The notes below the pieces were generated by a model. It did not search any database, had not been told where the DNA came from, and saw nothing but the letters and a program-made list of their open reading frames with translations. DNA of 64,000 nt from NCBI GenBank assembly GCA_904395335.1, contig CAJFNR010000012.1:1-64000 (forward strand), written 5' to 3'. The stretch is from Candidatus Avimonas narfae (lineage in GTDB: Bacteria; Bacillota; Clostridia; Oscillospirales; Acutalibacteraceae). Shown here one piece after another: positions 24,993 to 33,797 of the stretch (position 1 is its first letter; every line of letters starts with the position of its first letter). The translations under genes were made by a program, and so were the position numbers.

Positions 24993-26066
24993 ATGATGCA
25001 GTCCCGCCATCTGATTGATCTGTCCGACCTGTCGGTGCCGGAGTGGGAGGAGATCACCCGCCTGGCCTGCGATATCCGCGAAAGAATAGACGATTATTAC
25101 GGGGTGTGCCGGGGAAAAATACTGGCCACCCTGTTTTATGAGCCCTCCACCCGGACGCAGATGTCCTTTCAAACCGCCATGCTGCGGCTGGGCGGGCGCA
25201 TCATCGGATTTGACAATCCGGGCAACTCCTCCGTATCCAAGGGAGAAAGCCTGAAGGACACGGTGCGGGTGGTCAGCGGCTACGCCGACATCATCGCCCT
25301 GCGCCATCCCCTGGCGGGCGCGCCCAAGGCAGCGGCGCTGTATTCCCGGGTGCCGGTGATCAACGCCGGGGACGGGGGACACCTGCACCCCACCCAGACC
25401 CTAACCGACCTGGTGACCCTGCGCAACGAAAAAGGCACCTTCAGCGGCCTGTGTATCGGTCTGTGCGGGGATTTGAAAAACGGGCGCACCGTCCACTCCC
25501 TCATCAAGGCCATGGCCGGGTTCTCTGGCAACCGGTTCGTACTGATTTCCACTCCTGATCTGGGGGTGCCTCCCTATATCAAGGACTATCTGGCGGCGTC
25601 GGGCTGCTCATATCAGGAAATGGATAATTTAGCAGAAGCCATGCCGCTGCTGGATGTGCTGTACATGACCCGCATCCAGCAGGAGCGTTTCGCCTCTCCG
25701 GAGGAATACGAGCGGCAGAAGGGCGTCTATGTGCTGGACGCGGAAAAGATGAAGCACGCCCGGAAAGACCTGGTGGTGCTACATCCCCTGCCCCGGGTGG
25801 ACGAAATCACGGTGGAGGTAGACGACGATCCCCGTGCCAAATATTTTGAACAGACCGAATACGGCCTCTATGCCCGCATGGCCCTGATCATGAAGATGAC
25901 CGAAGGGACCGGAAAGGAGCTGGCGCCCACCCGACCGGGTTCTCAGCGCCGCTGCTCCAACCCCCTCTGCATTACCAACCGGGAAACTTACATCCCCCGA
26001 TCCTTCCGAAAGAGCGGTGATATGCTTGTGTGCGATTTCTGCGACGAACGGACCCTCCTGTCCTGA
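24993..26066 (+). CDS. pyrB: Aspartate carbamoyltransferase with PyrI-like zinc tail
   Basis: The committed step of pyrimidine synthesis: carbamoyl phosphate plus aspartate to carbamoyl-aspartate. The 357-residue protein has YEPSTRTQMSF (carbamoyl-phosphate loop), HPTQTLTDL and HPLPRVDEI. After the catalytic core, a C-terminal tail carries C321-x4-C326-x20-C347-x2-C350 (CSNPLC..CDFC), strikingly like the zinc domain of the regulatory subunit PyrI but without its nucleotide-binding domain. The start is ATG 24993; the open frame upstream to 24876 includes the promoter. It is followed by an overlapping FMN reductase gene; pyrE lies nearby, convergent. Confidence 0.93.
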   Translation: MMQSRHLIDLSDLSVPEWEEITRLACDIRERIDDYYGVCRGKILATLFYEPSTRTQMSFQTAMLRLGGRIIGFDNPGNSSVSKGESLKDTVRVVSGYADIIALRHPLAGAPKAAALYSRVPVINAGDGGHLHPTQTLTDLVTLRNEKGTFSGLCIGLCGDLKNGRTVHSLIKAMAGFSGNRFVLISTPDLGVPPYIKDYLAASGCSYQEMDNLAEAMPLLDVLYMTRIQQERFASPEEYERQKGVYVLDAEKMKHARKDLVVLHPLPRVDEITVEVDDDPRAKYFEQTEYGLYARMALIMKMTEGTGKELAPTRPGSQRRCSNPLCITNRETYIPRSFRKSGDMLVCDFCDERTLLS

Positions 26067-26616
26067 GAAGCGGCTGTTGATCCTTTACGGCTCTCCCCGG
26101 CGAGACGGCCCTACCTCCCGGCTGCTAGCGGCCTTTCTGGAGGAGGTTCCCGCGGAATGGGGGGTCGCCCGTCTGGATGCTTTCGCCCTGTCCCCGCTGC
26201 CCTGCGACGACTGCCGGTACTGTTACCGCGTGGACGGGTGCTCCAAACCGGATCTGAAGGAATTTTATACCGCGCTGGAAGAGGCGGACGCACTTGCCTT
26301 TGTGACCCCGGTGTATAACCGCTCCTTTCCGGCGCCACTGAAAGCGTTGCTGGATCGCACGCAGCGTTATTGGGCCGCTCGCTTTATCCGGGGAATACGC
26401 CCTCCCATTACCCGCCCTAAGCAGGCGTTCCTGCTCACCGCCGCAGGCAGCGGCGGTGACGATGCCGCCTGTGTGGAGCAACAGCTGCGCCCCGCGCTGA
26501 CCGTACTCAACGCCCGTCTTCAACCGCCGGTGGCCTTGTCCGGTGCGGACCAGGGGACGGAGGAAAATGCAGCACTGGAGGCTGCCCGGGCAGCCGGCCG
26601 CAGCCTTTTGGCTTAA
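26017..26616 (+). CDS. NADPH-dependent FMN reductase / flavodoxin-like protein
   Basis: A flavodoxin-fold oxidoreductase of about 180 residues. The FMN phosphate loop is LLILYGSPRRDGPTSRLL, a CDDCRYCYRVDGC cysteine cluster lies near residue 60, and FVTPVYNRSFPAPLKALLDR is the second conserved block. The cysteines suggest possible iron-sulfur or disulfide chemistry, as in iron-sulfur flavoprotein relatives. The longest start is GTG 26017, inside pyrB. The conserved core only begins at about 26074, and a TTG at 26077 or a nearby start after GAGAAG may be the true one. Probably co-transcribed with pyrB. Confidence 0.82.
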   Translation: MICLCAISATNGPSCPEKRLLILYGSPRRDGPTSRLLAAFLEEVPAEWGVARLDAFALSPLPCDDCRYCYRVDGCSKPDLKEFYTALEEADALAFVTPVYNRSFPAPLKALLDRTQRYWAARFIRGIRPPITRPKQAFLLTAAGSGGDDAACVEQQLRPALTVLNARLQPPVALSGADQGTEENAALEAARAAGRSLLA

Positions 26617-26805
26617 TCATGGAAAGGCGAATGCTGATGCGGATCGACAACTGGGATTGCGCAAAAAGAAATCCCTGAATAGAAGCCCCTCCGACCGGAA
26701 ATAGTGGAGGAAAAGCTGCAGCTGTGCCGAACAGTGCCGGCGGATTACGACAATATATATGGTCCTGGTACCGGCGGCATTCCCTGCGGGAAAGATACAG
26801 CTGGC

Positions 26806-26841
26806 AAAAGAGCCGGCCCTTATCACAGGGCCGGCTCTTTT
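26806..26841. terminator. Bidirectional intrinsic terminator
   Basis: A 15-bp perfect stem, AAAAGAGCCGGCCCT (26806-26820) with AGGGCCGGCTCTTTT (26827-26841), and a 6-base loop. It lies between the FMN reductase and the convergent pyrE. Confidence 0.9.
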
Positions 26842-26863
26842 CATCTTTATATTGGTGAGAGGA

Positions 26864-27526
26864 TCACTCAAACACACAATACTGCTGCATATAGGCTTCC
26901 ATGCGCGGCAGCATGTCGCGGTATTCCGCCTGACCCTTCAAGAATTCGTAGATATCCTGTACCGTCACCAGAGAGTGTACCTGGATGCCGAATTCCTCCC
27001 GCACCTCCATGACGGCGGTTTTGCCGGGATTCTGCCCCACCTCGCACCGGTTGACCGAAATGAACATGGCCGGCACCGTTACTTTGCCGCATCCCTGAAG
27101 GATAGGCATGGTCTCCCGCACGGCGGTACCGGCGGTGATGACATCCTCGATGATAAGGATGCGGTCCCCGTCCTTTGGCGGATACCCGACCAAACCACCG
27201 CCCTCGCCGTGATCCTTGACCTCCTTACGGTTGAAGAAATAAGGTTTGTCCACGCCGAAATCTGTGGCCAGGGAAGCTGCCGTTGCCGCCACCAGCGGGA
27301 TGCCCTTATAGGCGGGGCCGAACAGGGCGTCAAAATCGCTGCCGCAGGTGTCCCGGACCAGCTCAGCGTAAAACCGGCCCAGCGCCGCCAGCTGGGCGCC
27401 GGTGCGGTAATTGCCTGTATTGATGAAGTAAGGCGTGAGCCGTCCACTCTTGGTTTTGAACTCCCCGAAGCGGAGCACATCCGCGCCCATCATGAAGCGG
27501 ATGAAAGCTTCTTTTCTGGCTGTCAT
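26864..27526 (-). CDS. pyrE: Orotate phosphoribosyltransferase
   Basis: Converts orotate and PRPP to OMP. It is 220 residues. Conserved parts are GEFKTKSGRLTPYFINTG, DALFGPAYKGIPL, FNRKEVKDHGEGG (catalytic loop) and the PRPP motif ILIIEDVITAGTAVRE. The start is ATG 27526; the frame extends to 27604 without family support. The ribosome site (AAGGA) is weak and distant. It lies 90 bases downstream of a small membrane-protein gene on the same strand. Confidence 0.95.
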   Translation of the reverse strand: MTARKEAFIRFMMGADVLRFGEFKTKSGRLTPYFINTGNYRTGAQLAALGRFYAELVRDTCGSDFDALFGPAYKGIPLVAATAASLATDFGVDKPYFFNRKEVKDHGEGGGLVGYPPKDGDRILIIEDVITAGTAVRETMPILQGCGKVTVPAMFISVNRCEVGQNPGKTAVMEVREEFGIQVHSLVTVQDIYEFLKGQAEYRDMLPRMEAYMQQYCVFE

Positions 27527-27616
27527 TCCACACGACCGTCCTTTTTCCCGTTTTTTCTTATCATACACCAAAAAAAGGACACATGCAACGGCGGGATCCC
27601 ACAAAGCAGCGCCCGC

Positions 27617-27772
27617 CTACCGGAGGACGGTAAGCGGGCGGGCCAGGGCGGCATAGGGATAGGGGTAAAAGGTGGCGGTAAGCAAAAGCAAGACAGCCGC
27701 CAAAAACAGAAGCGCCGCCGCCAGCAGCGAGCGCCGTTCCCGGCGGAGAGACAGGCTCCAACAGCGTTTCAT
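27617..27772 (-). CDS. Small single-pass membrane protein, 51 residues
   Basis: A short ORF with strong signals: GAAGGAGGG 6-7 bases before ATG 27772 and a TAG stop at 27617. The protein has a very basic N-terminus (MKRCWSLSLRRERRS), then one hydrophobic helix (LLAAALLFLAAVLLLLT), then TFYPYPYAALARPL. The positive-inside rule puts the N-terminus in the cytosol. The family is not recognised. It precedes pyrE on the same strand and may share its transcript. Confidence 0.65.
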   Translation of the reverse strand: MKRCWSLSLRRERRSLLAAALLFLAAVLLLLTATFYPYPYAALARPLTVLR

Positions 27773-28205
27773 CGCTTTCCCTCCTTCTATTCCAGCGTAT
27801 GCCGGGGAAGAAAGACGGTGTCAAACGAAACCAGATATCCTTGCGGGCAACAGGACCCTCTTTGTTATCCCAAGCACCGCCGCGGAATAGCGGCGCTGTG
27901 TAACCTGAATCTGCCGGCAGCACAGCGGCGACGGTGAGACGGATTGTTCTTAAGGAAACCAGCCATCAGGCTTGTCCTCTCCCCCTCGGCGGAACGGAAA
28001 CTGGGCTTGTCATTGCCCGCCGTACAGCATCGCGGTTTCACAGGCGAATATCTGCGAAATTTCTTGTATCTTCCTGTTTTCTATGTTAAAATAAAGAAAA
28101 ATTTGGCGTGGGTATCTTGTACGCGGCTGATTCTCACGCGGTGTTGAAAGGCACAAGAACGGGGGGAACCGCAAAAGCGGTAAAATAAAAAAGGAAGGTA
28201 GAGGG
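27773..28205 (+). other. Intergenic region between the small membrane gene and the purine permease
   Basis: About 430 bases without a supported gene. It contains the permease promoter (28064-28092) and, in the leader, a small ACCGC-AAAA-GCGGT hairpin near 28168-28181. I looked for a purine riboswitch because of the downstream gene and saw no conserved purine-aptamer core. Confidence 0.4.
28064..28092 (+). promoter_or_regulatory. Promoter of the purine permease gene
   Basis: TTGTAT (28064-28069), a 17-base spacer and TAAAAT (28087-28092). The leader is about 110 bases. Confidence 0.6.
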
Positions 28206-28208
28206 TTG

Positions 28209-29564
28209 ATGGAAAAGTTATTTAAGCTCAAGGAAAACGGCACAACAGTGGGAAGAGAGGTTATCGCCGGGTTAACGACATTTTTCGCCATGGCGTATAT
28301 CATCGCGGTTAACCCGACACTGCTGAGCAACGCTGGCATGGAATGGGGCGCGGTTTTCCTCGCCACCATTATCTCGGCCATCATCGGAACACTGATCATG
28401 GGCCTGGTCGCCAACGTTCCCTATGCCCAGGCACCGGGAATGGGGCTCAACGCATTCTTCGTCTACACAGTCTGCTTTACATTGGGCTTTACCTGGCAAC
28501 AGGCGTTGTCCATGGTCTTTATCTGCGGTTTGATCAACATCTTAATTACGGTCACAAAGGTGCGCAAGTACATCATCAAGGCCATCCCCCGCAGCCTTCA
28601 GAACGCGATCGGCGGCGGTATTGGTATTTTTGTGGCGTACATCGGCTTGCTCAACGTGGGCATCATCAACTTTGGCTCCGGCGTGCCCGCTCTGGCGACC
28701 CTGAATCAGCCCGCTTTCTGGCTGTTCCTGATCGGCTTGGCGCTGACTATTGTGCTGCTGGTGTGCAAGGTTAAGGGCGCAATCCTGATCGGTATCGTGG
28801 TGACCACCCTGATCGGCATCCCCATGAAAGTGACCGTCACGGAGCAGACCATCAGTTTCTTCGACGCTTGCCAGCAACTGCCCACCACTTTCGGAGCCAT
28901 TTTCACCAGCGAGGGACTGGGTTCCCTGTTCTCGGACGCCTCGAAGATCCCGCTGGTGCTGATCACCATTTTCTCCTTCAGCTTGTCCGACACATTTGAT
29001 ACCATCGGTACCTTTATCGGCACGGGCCGGCGCACCGGCATCTTCAGCGATGAGGACGAGCGCGCCATGGAAACCGCTCCCGGCTTCAAATCCAAAATGG
29101 ACAAGGCGCTGTTTGCGGATGCCACAGCCACATCCATCGGTGCCATCTTCGGTACCTCCAACACCACCACCTATGTGGAAAGCGCCGCAGGCATCGGAGC
29201 CGGCGGCCGCACGGGCCTTACCAGCGTGATCGTGGCCCTGTGCTTTGCAATCAGCGCGTTCCTGGCGACCTTTGTCAGCGCCATTCCGTTTGCCGCTACC
29301 GCTCCCGCCCTGGTAGTGGTCGGTATCATGATGATGTCCGCTTTCAAGGAAATCCAGTGGGATGACTTTGACGAGGCGGTTCCCGCGTTCTTCGCTGGCA
29401 TTTTCATGGCCCTCTGCTACAGCATTTCCTACGGCATCGCGGCAGGATTTATTTTCTACTGCATCACCAAGATCTGCAAAAAGAAGGTCAAGGAGATCCA
29501 TCCGATCCTTTGGATTGCGACAGCTCTATTCATTTTGAATTTCGTGCTGTTGGCGATTATCTGA
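28209..29564 (+). CDS. NCS2 (AzgA-type) guanine/hypoxanthine permease
   Basis: A purine/H+ symporter of the AzgA branch of NCS2, similar to PbuG/PbuO. It is 451 residues with about 12-14 membrane helices. Diagnostic parts are GLTTFFAMAYIIAVNP at the N-terminus, APGMGLNAFF, and the mid-protein FSLSDTFDTIGTFIGTG and TSNTTTYVESAAGIGAGGRTG blocks. The start is ATG 28209, after AAGGAAGG; a TTG one codon upstream is less likely. It ends at an intrinsic terminator and stands as a single-gene transcript. Confidence 0.94.
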   Translation: MEKLFKLKENGTTVGREVIAGLTTFFAMAYIIAVNPTLLSNAGMEWGAVFLATIISAIIGTLIMGLVANVPYAQAPGMGLNAFFVYTVCFTLGFTWQQALSMVFICGLINILITVTKVRKYIIKAIPRSLQNAIGGGIGIFVAYIGLLNVGIINFGSGVPALATLNQPAFWLFLIGLALTIVLLVCKVKGAILIGIVVTTLIGIPMKVTVTEQTISFFDACQQLPTTFGAIFTSEGLGSLFSDASKIPLVLITIFSFSLSDTFDTIGTFIGTGRRTGIFSDEDERAMETAPGFKSKMDKALFADATATSIGAIFGTSNTTTYVESAAGIGAGGRTGLTSVIVALCFAISAFLATFVSAIPFAATAPALVVVGIMMMSAFKEIQWDDFDEAVPAFFAGIFMALCYSISYGIAAGFIFYCITKICKKKVKEIHPILWIATALFILNFVLLAII

Positions 29565-29576
29565 TTTTGAGCGTGA

Positions 29577-29634
29577 AAACCGGCAGTTGTTGGACAAACC
29601 GCATGGTCTGGACAACATCTGCCGGTTCTTTTAT
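29577..29634 (+). terminator. Intrinsic terminator after the purine permease
   Basis: A long imperfect stem, AACCGGCAG-TTGTTGGAC with its complement ending CTGCCGGTT (29619-29627), followed by CTTTTATTATTT. Confidence 0.75.
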
Positions 29635-29738
29635 TATTTGCGGGGTGCCGTTTTTTCATCCCCATTGGCAAGGCGTTGCTGAGGGAAGTCTCGTCGACCT
29701 TGCCCGGCCAATTTTTGACACAGTAAGGAGGAAGAGGT

Positions 29739-30525
29739 GTGTCCGTTGTCAAGGGAAACGAATGGACGTTCAATCAGGTGGCAGAAATGTATGACAAATG
29801 GAGGCCCGCCTATGTTCCCGAGCTGTACGAGGACATTTTTGCCTACAAGTCCATCGACAAAGCCAGCCATGTTCTGGAAATCGGTATAGGGACAGGCCAG
29901 GCGACATTGCCTTTCCTCAACACAGGATGCCATCTTACGGCTGTGGAATTGGGGGATCGTTTGGCAAAGATCGCGGGTGAAAAATTTCACGAATACCCTG
30001 AGTTTAAGATCGCGGTTATGCCTTTTCAGGACTATCGCTGTGCCGACAATACCTTTGACCTGATTTATTCGGCAAGCGCATTTCATTGGATTCCAGAACA
30101 AATCGGATACGGCAAAGTCTATAAAATGTTAAAGCTGGGTGGCGTCTTTGCGCGTTTTGCCTGTCATCCGTGGTTCGATACAAACGGGCAGGAAGAGCTG
30201 GCCGCTGCTATTTATAGAGTGTATAGGAAGTTTGTTCCCGAAGCGAAGGCTTCCTCTGAATACGGTGAGGAAGATGCCAGGAGACGGGCTGACATCGCCG
30301 CAAAATATGGTTTTGCGGATATACAGTACAAGCTGTATTACCGTACTCAAGTATACTCTTCCGAAGAAGTATATAAAGCGGATTTCCATAGAAAATGACA
30401 AAATCGCCTTACCGAAGGACAAACGGGATGGTTTGCTGGCGGGTATCCGGTCCGTAATCGACAGGTACGGCGGTACCCTTACCCTCTACACGACAACCGA
30501 TCTGAATCTGGCGAGAAAAATGTGA
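29739..30525 (+). pseudogene. Class I SAM-dependent methyltransferase, frameshifted
   Basis: A Rossmann-fold methyltransferase with SAM motif I VLEIGIGTGQAT, motif II LTAVELGD and a post-motif ASAFHWIPEQIGY. The frame from GTG 29739 (AAGGAGG 7 bases upstream) ends at 30398 with the non-homologous tail VYKADFHRK. The natural continuation, KYIKRISIENDKIALP then DLNLARKM, is in the next frame to 30525. Removing one base near 30369 (GAAGAAGTATATAAA) restores one 261-residue protein. It is a real single-base insertion or a sequencing error. Confidence 0.78.
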
Positions 30526-30623
30526 TTTCTTGCAGCACGGAAACATGCTTATCCAATGGACAGGCCCTCTCGCAAGGGTTTGGTCTCTTACATATACGAT
30601 CAATATAAAATCAGGAAAGGAAG

Positions 30624-31811
30624 ATGATCATGGCTGCCTTTGACCCCAATCAAAAAGATTTCCCCAGCTTTGCCCATCGCTGTTTATGGTGTAACGGGCT
30701 GATGCTGATGCCCCCCGAAATATCCCTTGCGAATCTTCATGATGAACGGCGGACAGCTTTTACCGATCTATACCGATATATGACGGATATGTACAAGGAC
30801 ATGTACGACCATCCGGACAGTTATTTCATCGATTACAACGGTATTCAGGAAGCCATGAACGGACGGCGATGGGGACAGGCCGTTATCTCCTCCAGATTCC
30901 ATCATCAAAAGGAAAGAGAATCCAAGCTCTGGGAGCTGGAACGCACCTTGCTGCCTCGCATGATCGTGGAATTTCTTTTCCGTCATTTGGAAAGGGATAA
31001 AACCAGCTATTTTGTGGAACAGCTGGTTTTCCAGAAGGCATTTTTCAAGAAAATCAACGGGAAATGCCGGTACAAAATCCGCGAAGAAGCTTTTCTGGAA
31101 CTGTTGCAGCGCTGTGGCCTACAGGTGACCCGTGGTACCGATCGGGTTTTCTTCCGTAACGATCGATATCCACAAATGTTTGCTGCCATTGATGAATGGA
31201 AAAAATTGATGGCGCCATACCGGAAAGGTTCTGTTAAATATAAGTATGACGCTGCGTTTCAGCATTTGGATTACCGTATTTTCCTTCCTGACTATCAGAT
31301 CACCTTTGAAAGCTCTCAATGGTTTATGAGCGACGATGTCGTCGCGTTTTTAACGGAAATCGCCGACATGCTGGCCGGGTGGGGACTGAAACTGAAAAAA
31401 GCCGATAGCACCAGCAGCATTGCCATCGGCTGCAATTACAAAGGAGAACACCTGGTCTGGTTCAATCAAATACCCAATTTTTGGAATACCTATCCACAAT
31501 TCCGTATCAATCTTTTCAGATGTGGGTCGCCGGAGCTGGCGGATTTTGAAGAAGAAATCCGCCAGCTCCCCAATGCGGAAGAGGTGAGGACTTTCTGCCT
31601 GAAAGGCCTCAATCGTTGCCGGAAGTGCGGCTGCCACCCCGTGCCGCCGTCACAGCTGGGATGCTGGGCCGAGATTTTAGGACAAAGAGTCAATCTGTGT
31701 GGAGGAGGACGTTATATAGAAACCCGTCAATTCGATCAAAAGTCGTTGGAGATCATGAAAACCTTACTTTCTATAAACTACCGGATTATCCAAAAGCACA
31801 GCAAAAAGTAA
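30624..31811 (+). CDS. Hypothetical protein, 395 residues, C-terminal Cys cluster
   Basis: No named family recognised. It is soluble, with no signal peptide. The N-terminal half is helical and charged (SRFHHQKERESKLWELERTL). The C-terminal part has a cysteine cluster, RCRKCGCHPVPPSQLGCW with CGGG following, which may bind zinc. ATG 30624 and ATG 30630 are both possible after AGGAAAGGA. It stands alone between the frameshifted methyltransferase and a convergent pseudokinase, with a terminator downstream. Confidence 0.8.
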   Translation: MIMAAFDPNQKDFPSFAHRCLWCNGLMLMPPEISLANLHDERRTAFTDLYRYMTDMYKDMYDHPDSYFIDYNGIQEAMNGRRWGQAVISSRFHHQKERESKLWELERTLLPRMIVEFLFRHLERDKTSYFVEQLVFQKAFFKKINGKCRYKIREEAFLELLQRCGLQVTRGTDRVFFRNDRYPQMFAAIDEWKKLMAPYRKGSVKYKYDAAFQHLDYRIFLPDYQITFESSQWFMSDDVVAFLTEIADMLAGWGLKLKKADSTSSIAIGCNYKGEHLVWFNQIPNFWNTYPQFRINLFRCGSPELADFEEEIRQLPNAEEVRTFCLKGLNRCRKCGCHPVPPSQLGCWAEILGQRVNLCGGGRYIETRQFDQKSLEIMKTLLSINYRIIQKHSKK

Positions 31812-31877
31812 ACATTATGCCGGATTCCCACGCGATGGAAATCCGCACGAAATGGCTGCGGCAAATGCCGTATGAGA

Positions 31878-31911
31878 AAAGGTTCCGGAGAAATTTTTCT
31901 CCGGAACCTTT
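31878..31911. terminator. Bidirectional intrinsic terminator
   Basis: A 13-bp perfect stem, AAAGGTTCCGGAG (31878-31890) with CTCCGGAACCTTT (31899-31911), and an AAATTTTT loop. It lies between convergent genes. Confidence 0.85.
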
Positions 31912-31927
31912 CATTCCCATATACTAT

Positions 31928-33682
31928 TTATGGCTCACGGCTGTCGGTGCCGCCGGCCGGAATAGCTGGGTTATCGGGATCATCCGCGGTGGTGTCTTCC
32001 GGTTCCTTGTCGCTGACCCTCAGGGTGATGGTCTCGCCCACGTTCAGGCTGGCTCCCTGGGCCGGCGTGGTGTCCTGCACCAATCCGCGTTCCACCTCGG
32101 CGGCAGCCAAAGTCACGCTCTCCACCCGGAAACCCAAGGCCTCCAGATACAGCCTAGCGTGCTCCGCCTCCCAGCCGGATACATCGGGGACTGTCAATGT
32201 CTCCGGTCCGGCGCTGATGACCACCTCAATGGTGCTGCCCTCGTCCGCGCTCTGTTCCGGACTGGGCGTCTGATCCACGATGGTTCCCGGCGCCTCATCG
32301 CTGAATACCTGATATTTCAGCTTGATCTTCATGTTGCCCTGGAAAGTCTGATCCTTAATATCAAAATAGTTTTGGCCGATCAGATCCTCCACCGCGTATT
32401 GGGGAGCGGCGGGGACGTAAACGGAGGGGACTGTGGTGGTAGTGGTGACCGAGGGATTGGAGGTATCCGGATCGGAATCGCCCCCGCCCAGCCCCACAAC
32501 ATCGGGGAACATGGTGAAGATGACCACACCCGCCACCAACAGCAGGACGATAAACGCCGAAAGCACGATGAGCACCGCGTATTTTCCCCGGTTGCTCTTC
32601 GGGGGCTCCTCCGGTTCCTCTTCCCTTGTGGCTTCCTTTGCAGAGGGCCGTTCCGGTTCCCTGACCGGAGCCGTTGCGGAGGGATCCTCCTCCGGACGGC
32701 GCATGGCCGAAATGGCCGGTGCCTCCGCCAGCTTATCCCGGAATTCCTTCATCGTGCGGGTCCGGGCATCGGGGCGCACCTGCAGGGCGTTATACAGGGC
32801 CACAGCCACATGGTCGGGAAGGGTCTGCGCCACATCGGCGGGCACCAGCAGGTCACTGGATTGCTTGACGCGGCTCAGAGCCTCGGGGGGCGGGTTGCCG
32901 GTCAGCGCCCGGAATATTACCGCCGCCAGCCCATAGACATCCGTCCAGGCACCCATTTCACCACCGGCCCCGTACTGCTCCGGCGCGGAGTAACCGGGGA
33001 TCATCCGGGGCTTGAGGTCGGTGCTGGCGCTGCGGGCCTCCTGAATGGAAAACCCACGCATGTGAAGGCGTCCGTCCGCCGCCAGCACCAGATTGGAGGG
33101 GCTCAGGCCGTAATGACAGATCCCCGCCGAGTGCATAGCGATGAGGGTGGACATCAACGGCATAAAAAGCGGACGCGCCTCGTCCCACGACATGCGGCCG
33201 CCCAGCTGTCCCAGCCGCTCCTCCAGCGACACGCCCTCGCAGTGCTCTCCCACAGTGTAAGTGGTACCGTTTTCGTCGAAAATATCGTAAAGAGGGATCA
33301 GGGACGGAAGCTCCCGCAGACGGGCTAGCGCCCGGGCGTGGGTACGGAACCGTTCCCGGTAATCCCGGAAGGTATTCTCACAGCCGCCGATGACCGCTAC
33401 GGACGTACCGTTTTCCGCCCGGCCGCAGAGGGTGTCGGGGAGGAATTCGCGAATGAGGATAGCGGATTTGAGCACCTTGTCATAGCCGATGTAGACCGCG
33501 CCGTCGCCGCCCACCTCAAGAACCCGTCCCACCAGATAGCGCTCGGACAGCACCGTGCCCACCGGCAGATACAACGACGGGTTTTCGCCATTGGCGGGGT
33601 AACCGCAGATTCCGCATTCCGCGCGGCCCTCCGGCAGCGGGTTCATACAGCCCATACAAAGTCGTTCCTCAGCTTGCGCCAT
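31928..33682 (-). CDS. Membrane PASTA pseudokinase with zinc-ribbon N-terminus
   Basis: A 584-residue PknB-like protein. Residues 9-27 form a zinc ribbon (CMGC..CGIC). Residues 45-320 are a kinase fold. Residues 368-392 form one membrane helix; two PASTA-type repeats (about 428-492 and 496-557) follow outside the cell. Catalytic residues are lost: the beta-3 Lys is Arg78 (ILIREF), HRD reads HYG (190-192) and DFG reads RGF (209-211). The fold is kept (GYSAPEQY, Asn197). It therefore probably binds muropeptide-like ligands and signals by scaffolding rather than phosphorylation. A strong promoter lies upstream. Confidence 0.88.
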   Translation of the reverse strand: MAQAEERLCMGCMNPLPEGRAECGICGYPANGENPSLYLPVGTVLSERYLVGRVLEVGGDGAVYIGYDKVLKSAILIREFLPDTLCGRAENGTSVAVIGGCENTFRDYRERFRTHARALARLRELPSLIPLYDIFDENGTTYTVGEHCEGVSLEERLGQLGGRMSWDEARPLFMPLMSTLIAMHSAGICHYGLSPSNLVLAADGRLHMRGFSIQEARSASTDLKPRMIPGYSAPEQYGAGGEMGAWTDVYGLAAVIFRALTGNPPPEALSRVKQSSDLLVPADVAQTLPDHVAVALYNALQVRPDARTRTMKEFRDKLAEAPAISAMRRPEEDPSATAPVREPERPSAKEATREEEPEEPPKSNRGKYAVLIVLSAFIVLLLVAGVVIFTMFPDVVGLGGGDSDPDTSNPSVTTTTTVPSVYVPAAPQYAVEDLIGQNYFDIKDQTFQGNMKIKLKYQVFSDEAPGTIVDQTPSPEQSADEGSTIEVVISAGPETLTVPDVSGWEAEHARLYLEALGFRVESVTLAAAEVERGLVQDTTPAQGASLNVGETITLRVSDKEPEDTTADDPDNPAIPAGGTDSREP

Positions 33683-33721
33683 ATTCTTCCCAGCCTTTCA
33701 ATTACCAGTGTTTACCACGCC

Positions 33722-33750
33722 ATTGTACTGAATCCCGTGGGAGAAGTCAA
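33722..33750 (-). promoter_or_regulatory. Promoter of the pseudokinase gene
   Basis: On the minus strand, TTGACT (33745-33750), a 17-base spacer and TACAAT (33722-33727), about 40 bases upstream of the ATG. Confidence 0.7.
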
Positions 33751-33797
33751 CAGACGTATCAGTTTTGTAATTTTTCTGCTCAGAATAGAGCATCCCC

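Noticed and set aside
27561-27923. Minus-strand frame of 120 codons overlapping the small membrane gene
   Set aside because: No ribosome site; the 51-residue frame inside it in another phase has strong signals.
28064-28205. Purine riboswitch upstream of the guanine/hypoxanthine permease
   Set aside because: The conserved purine-aptamer core and its three-stem layout are not visible in the leader.
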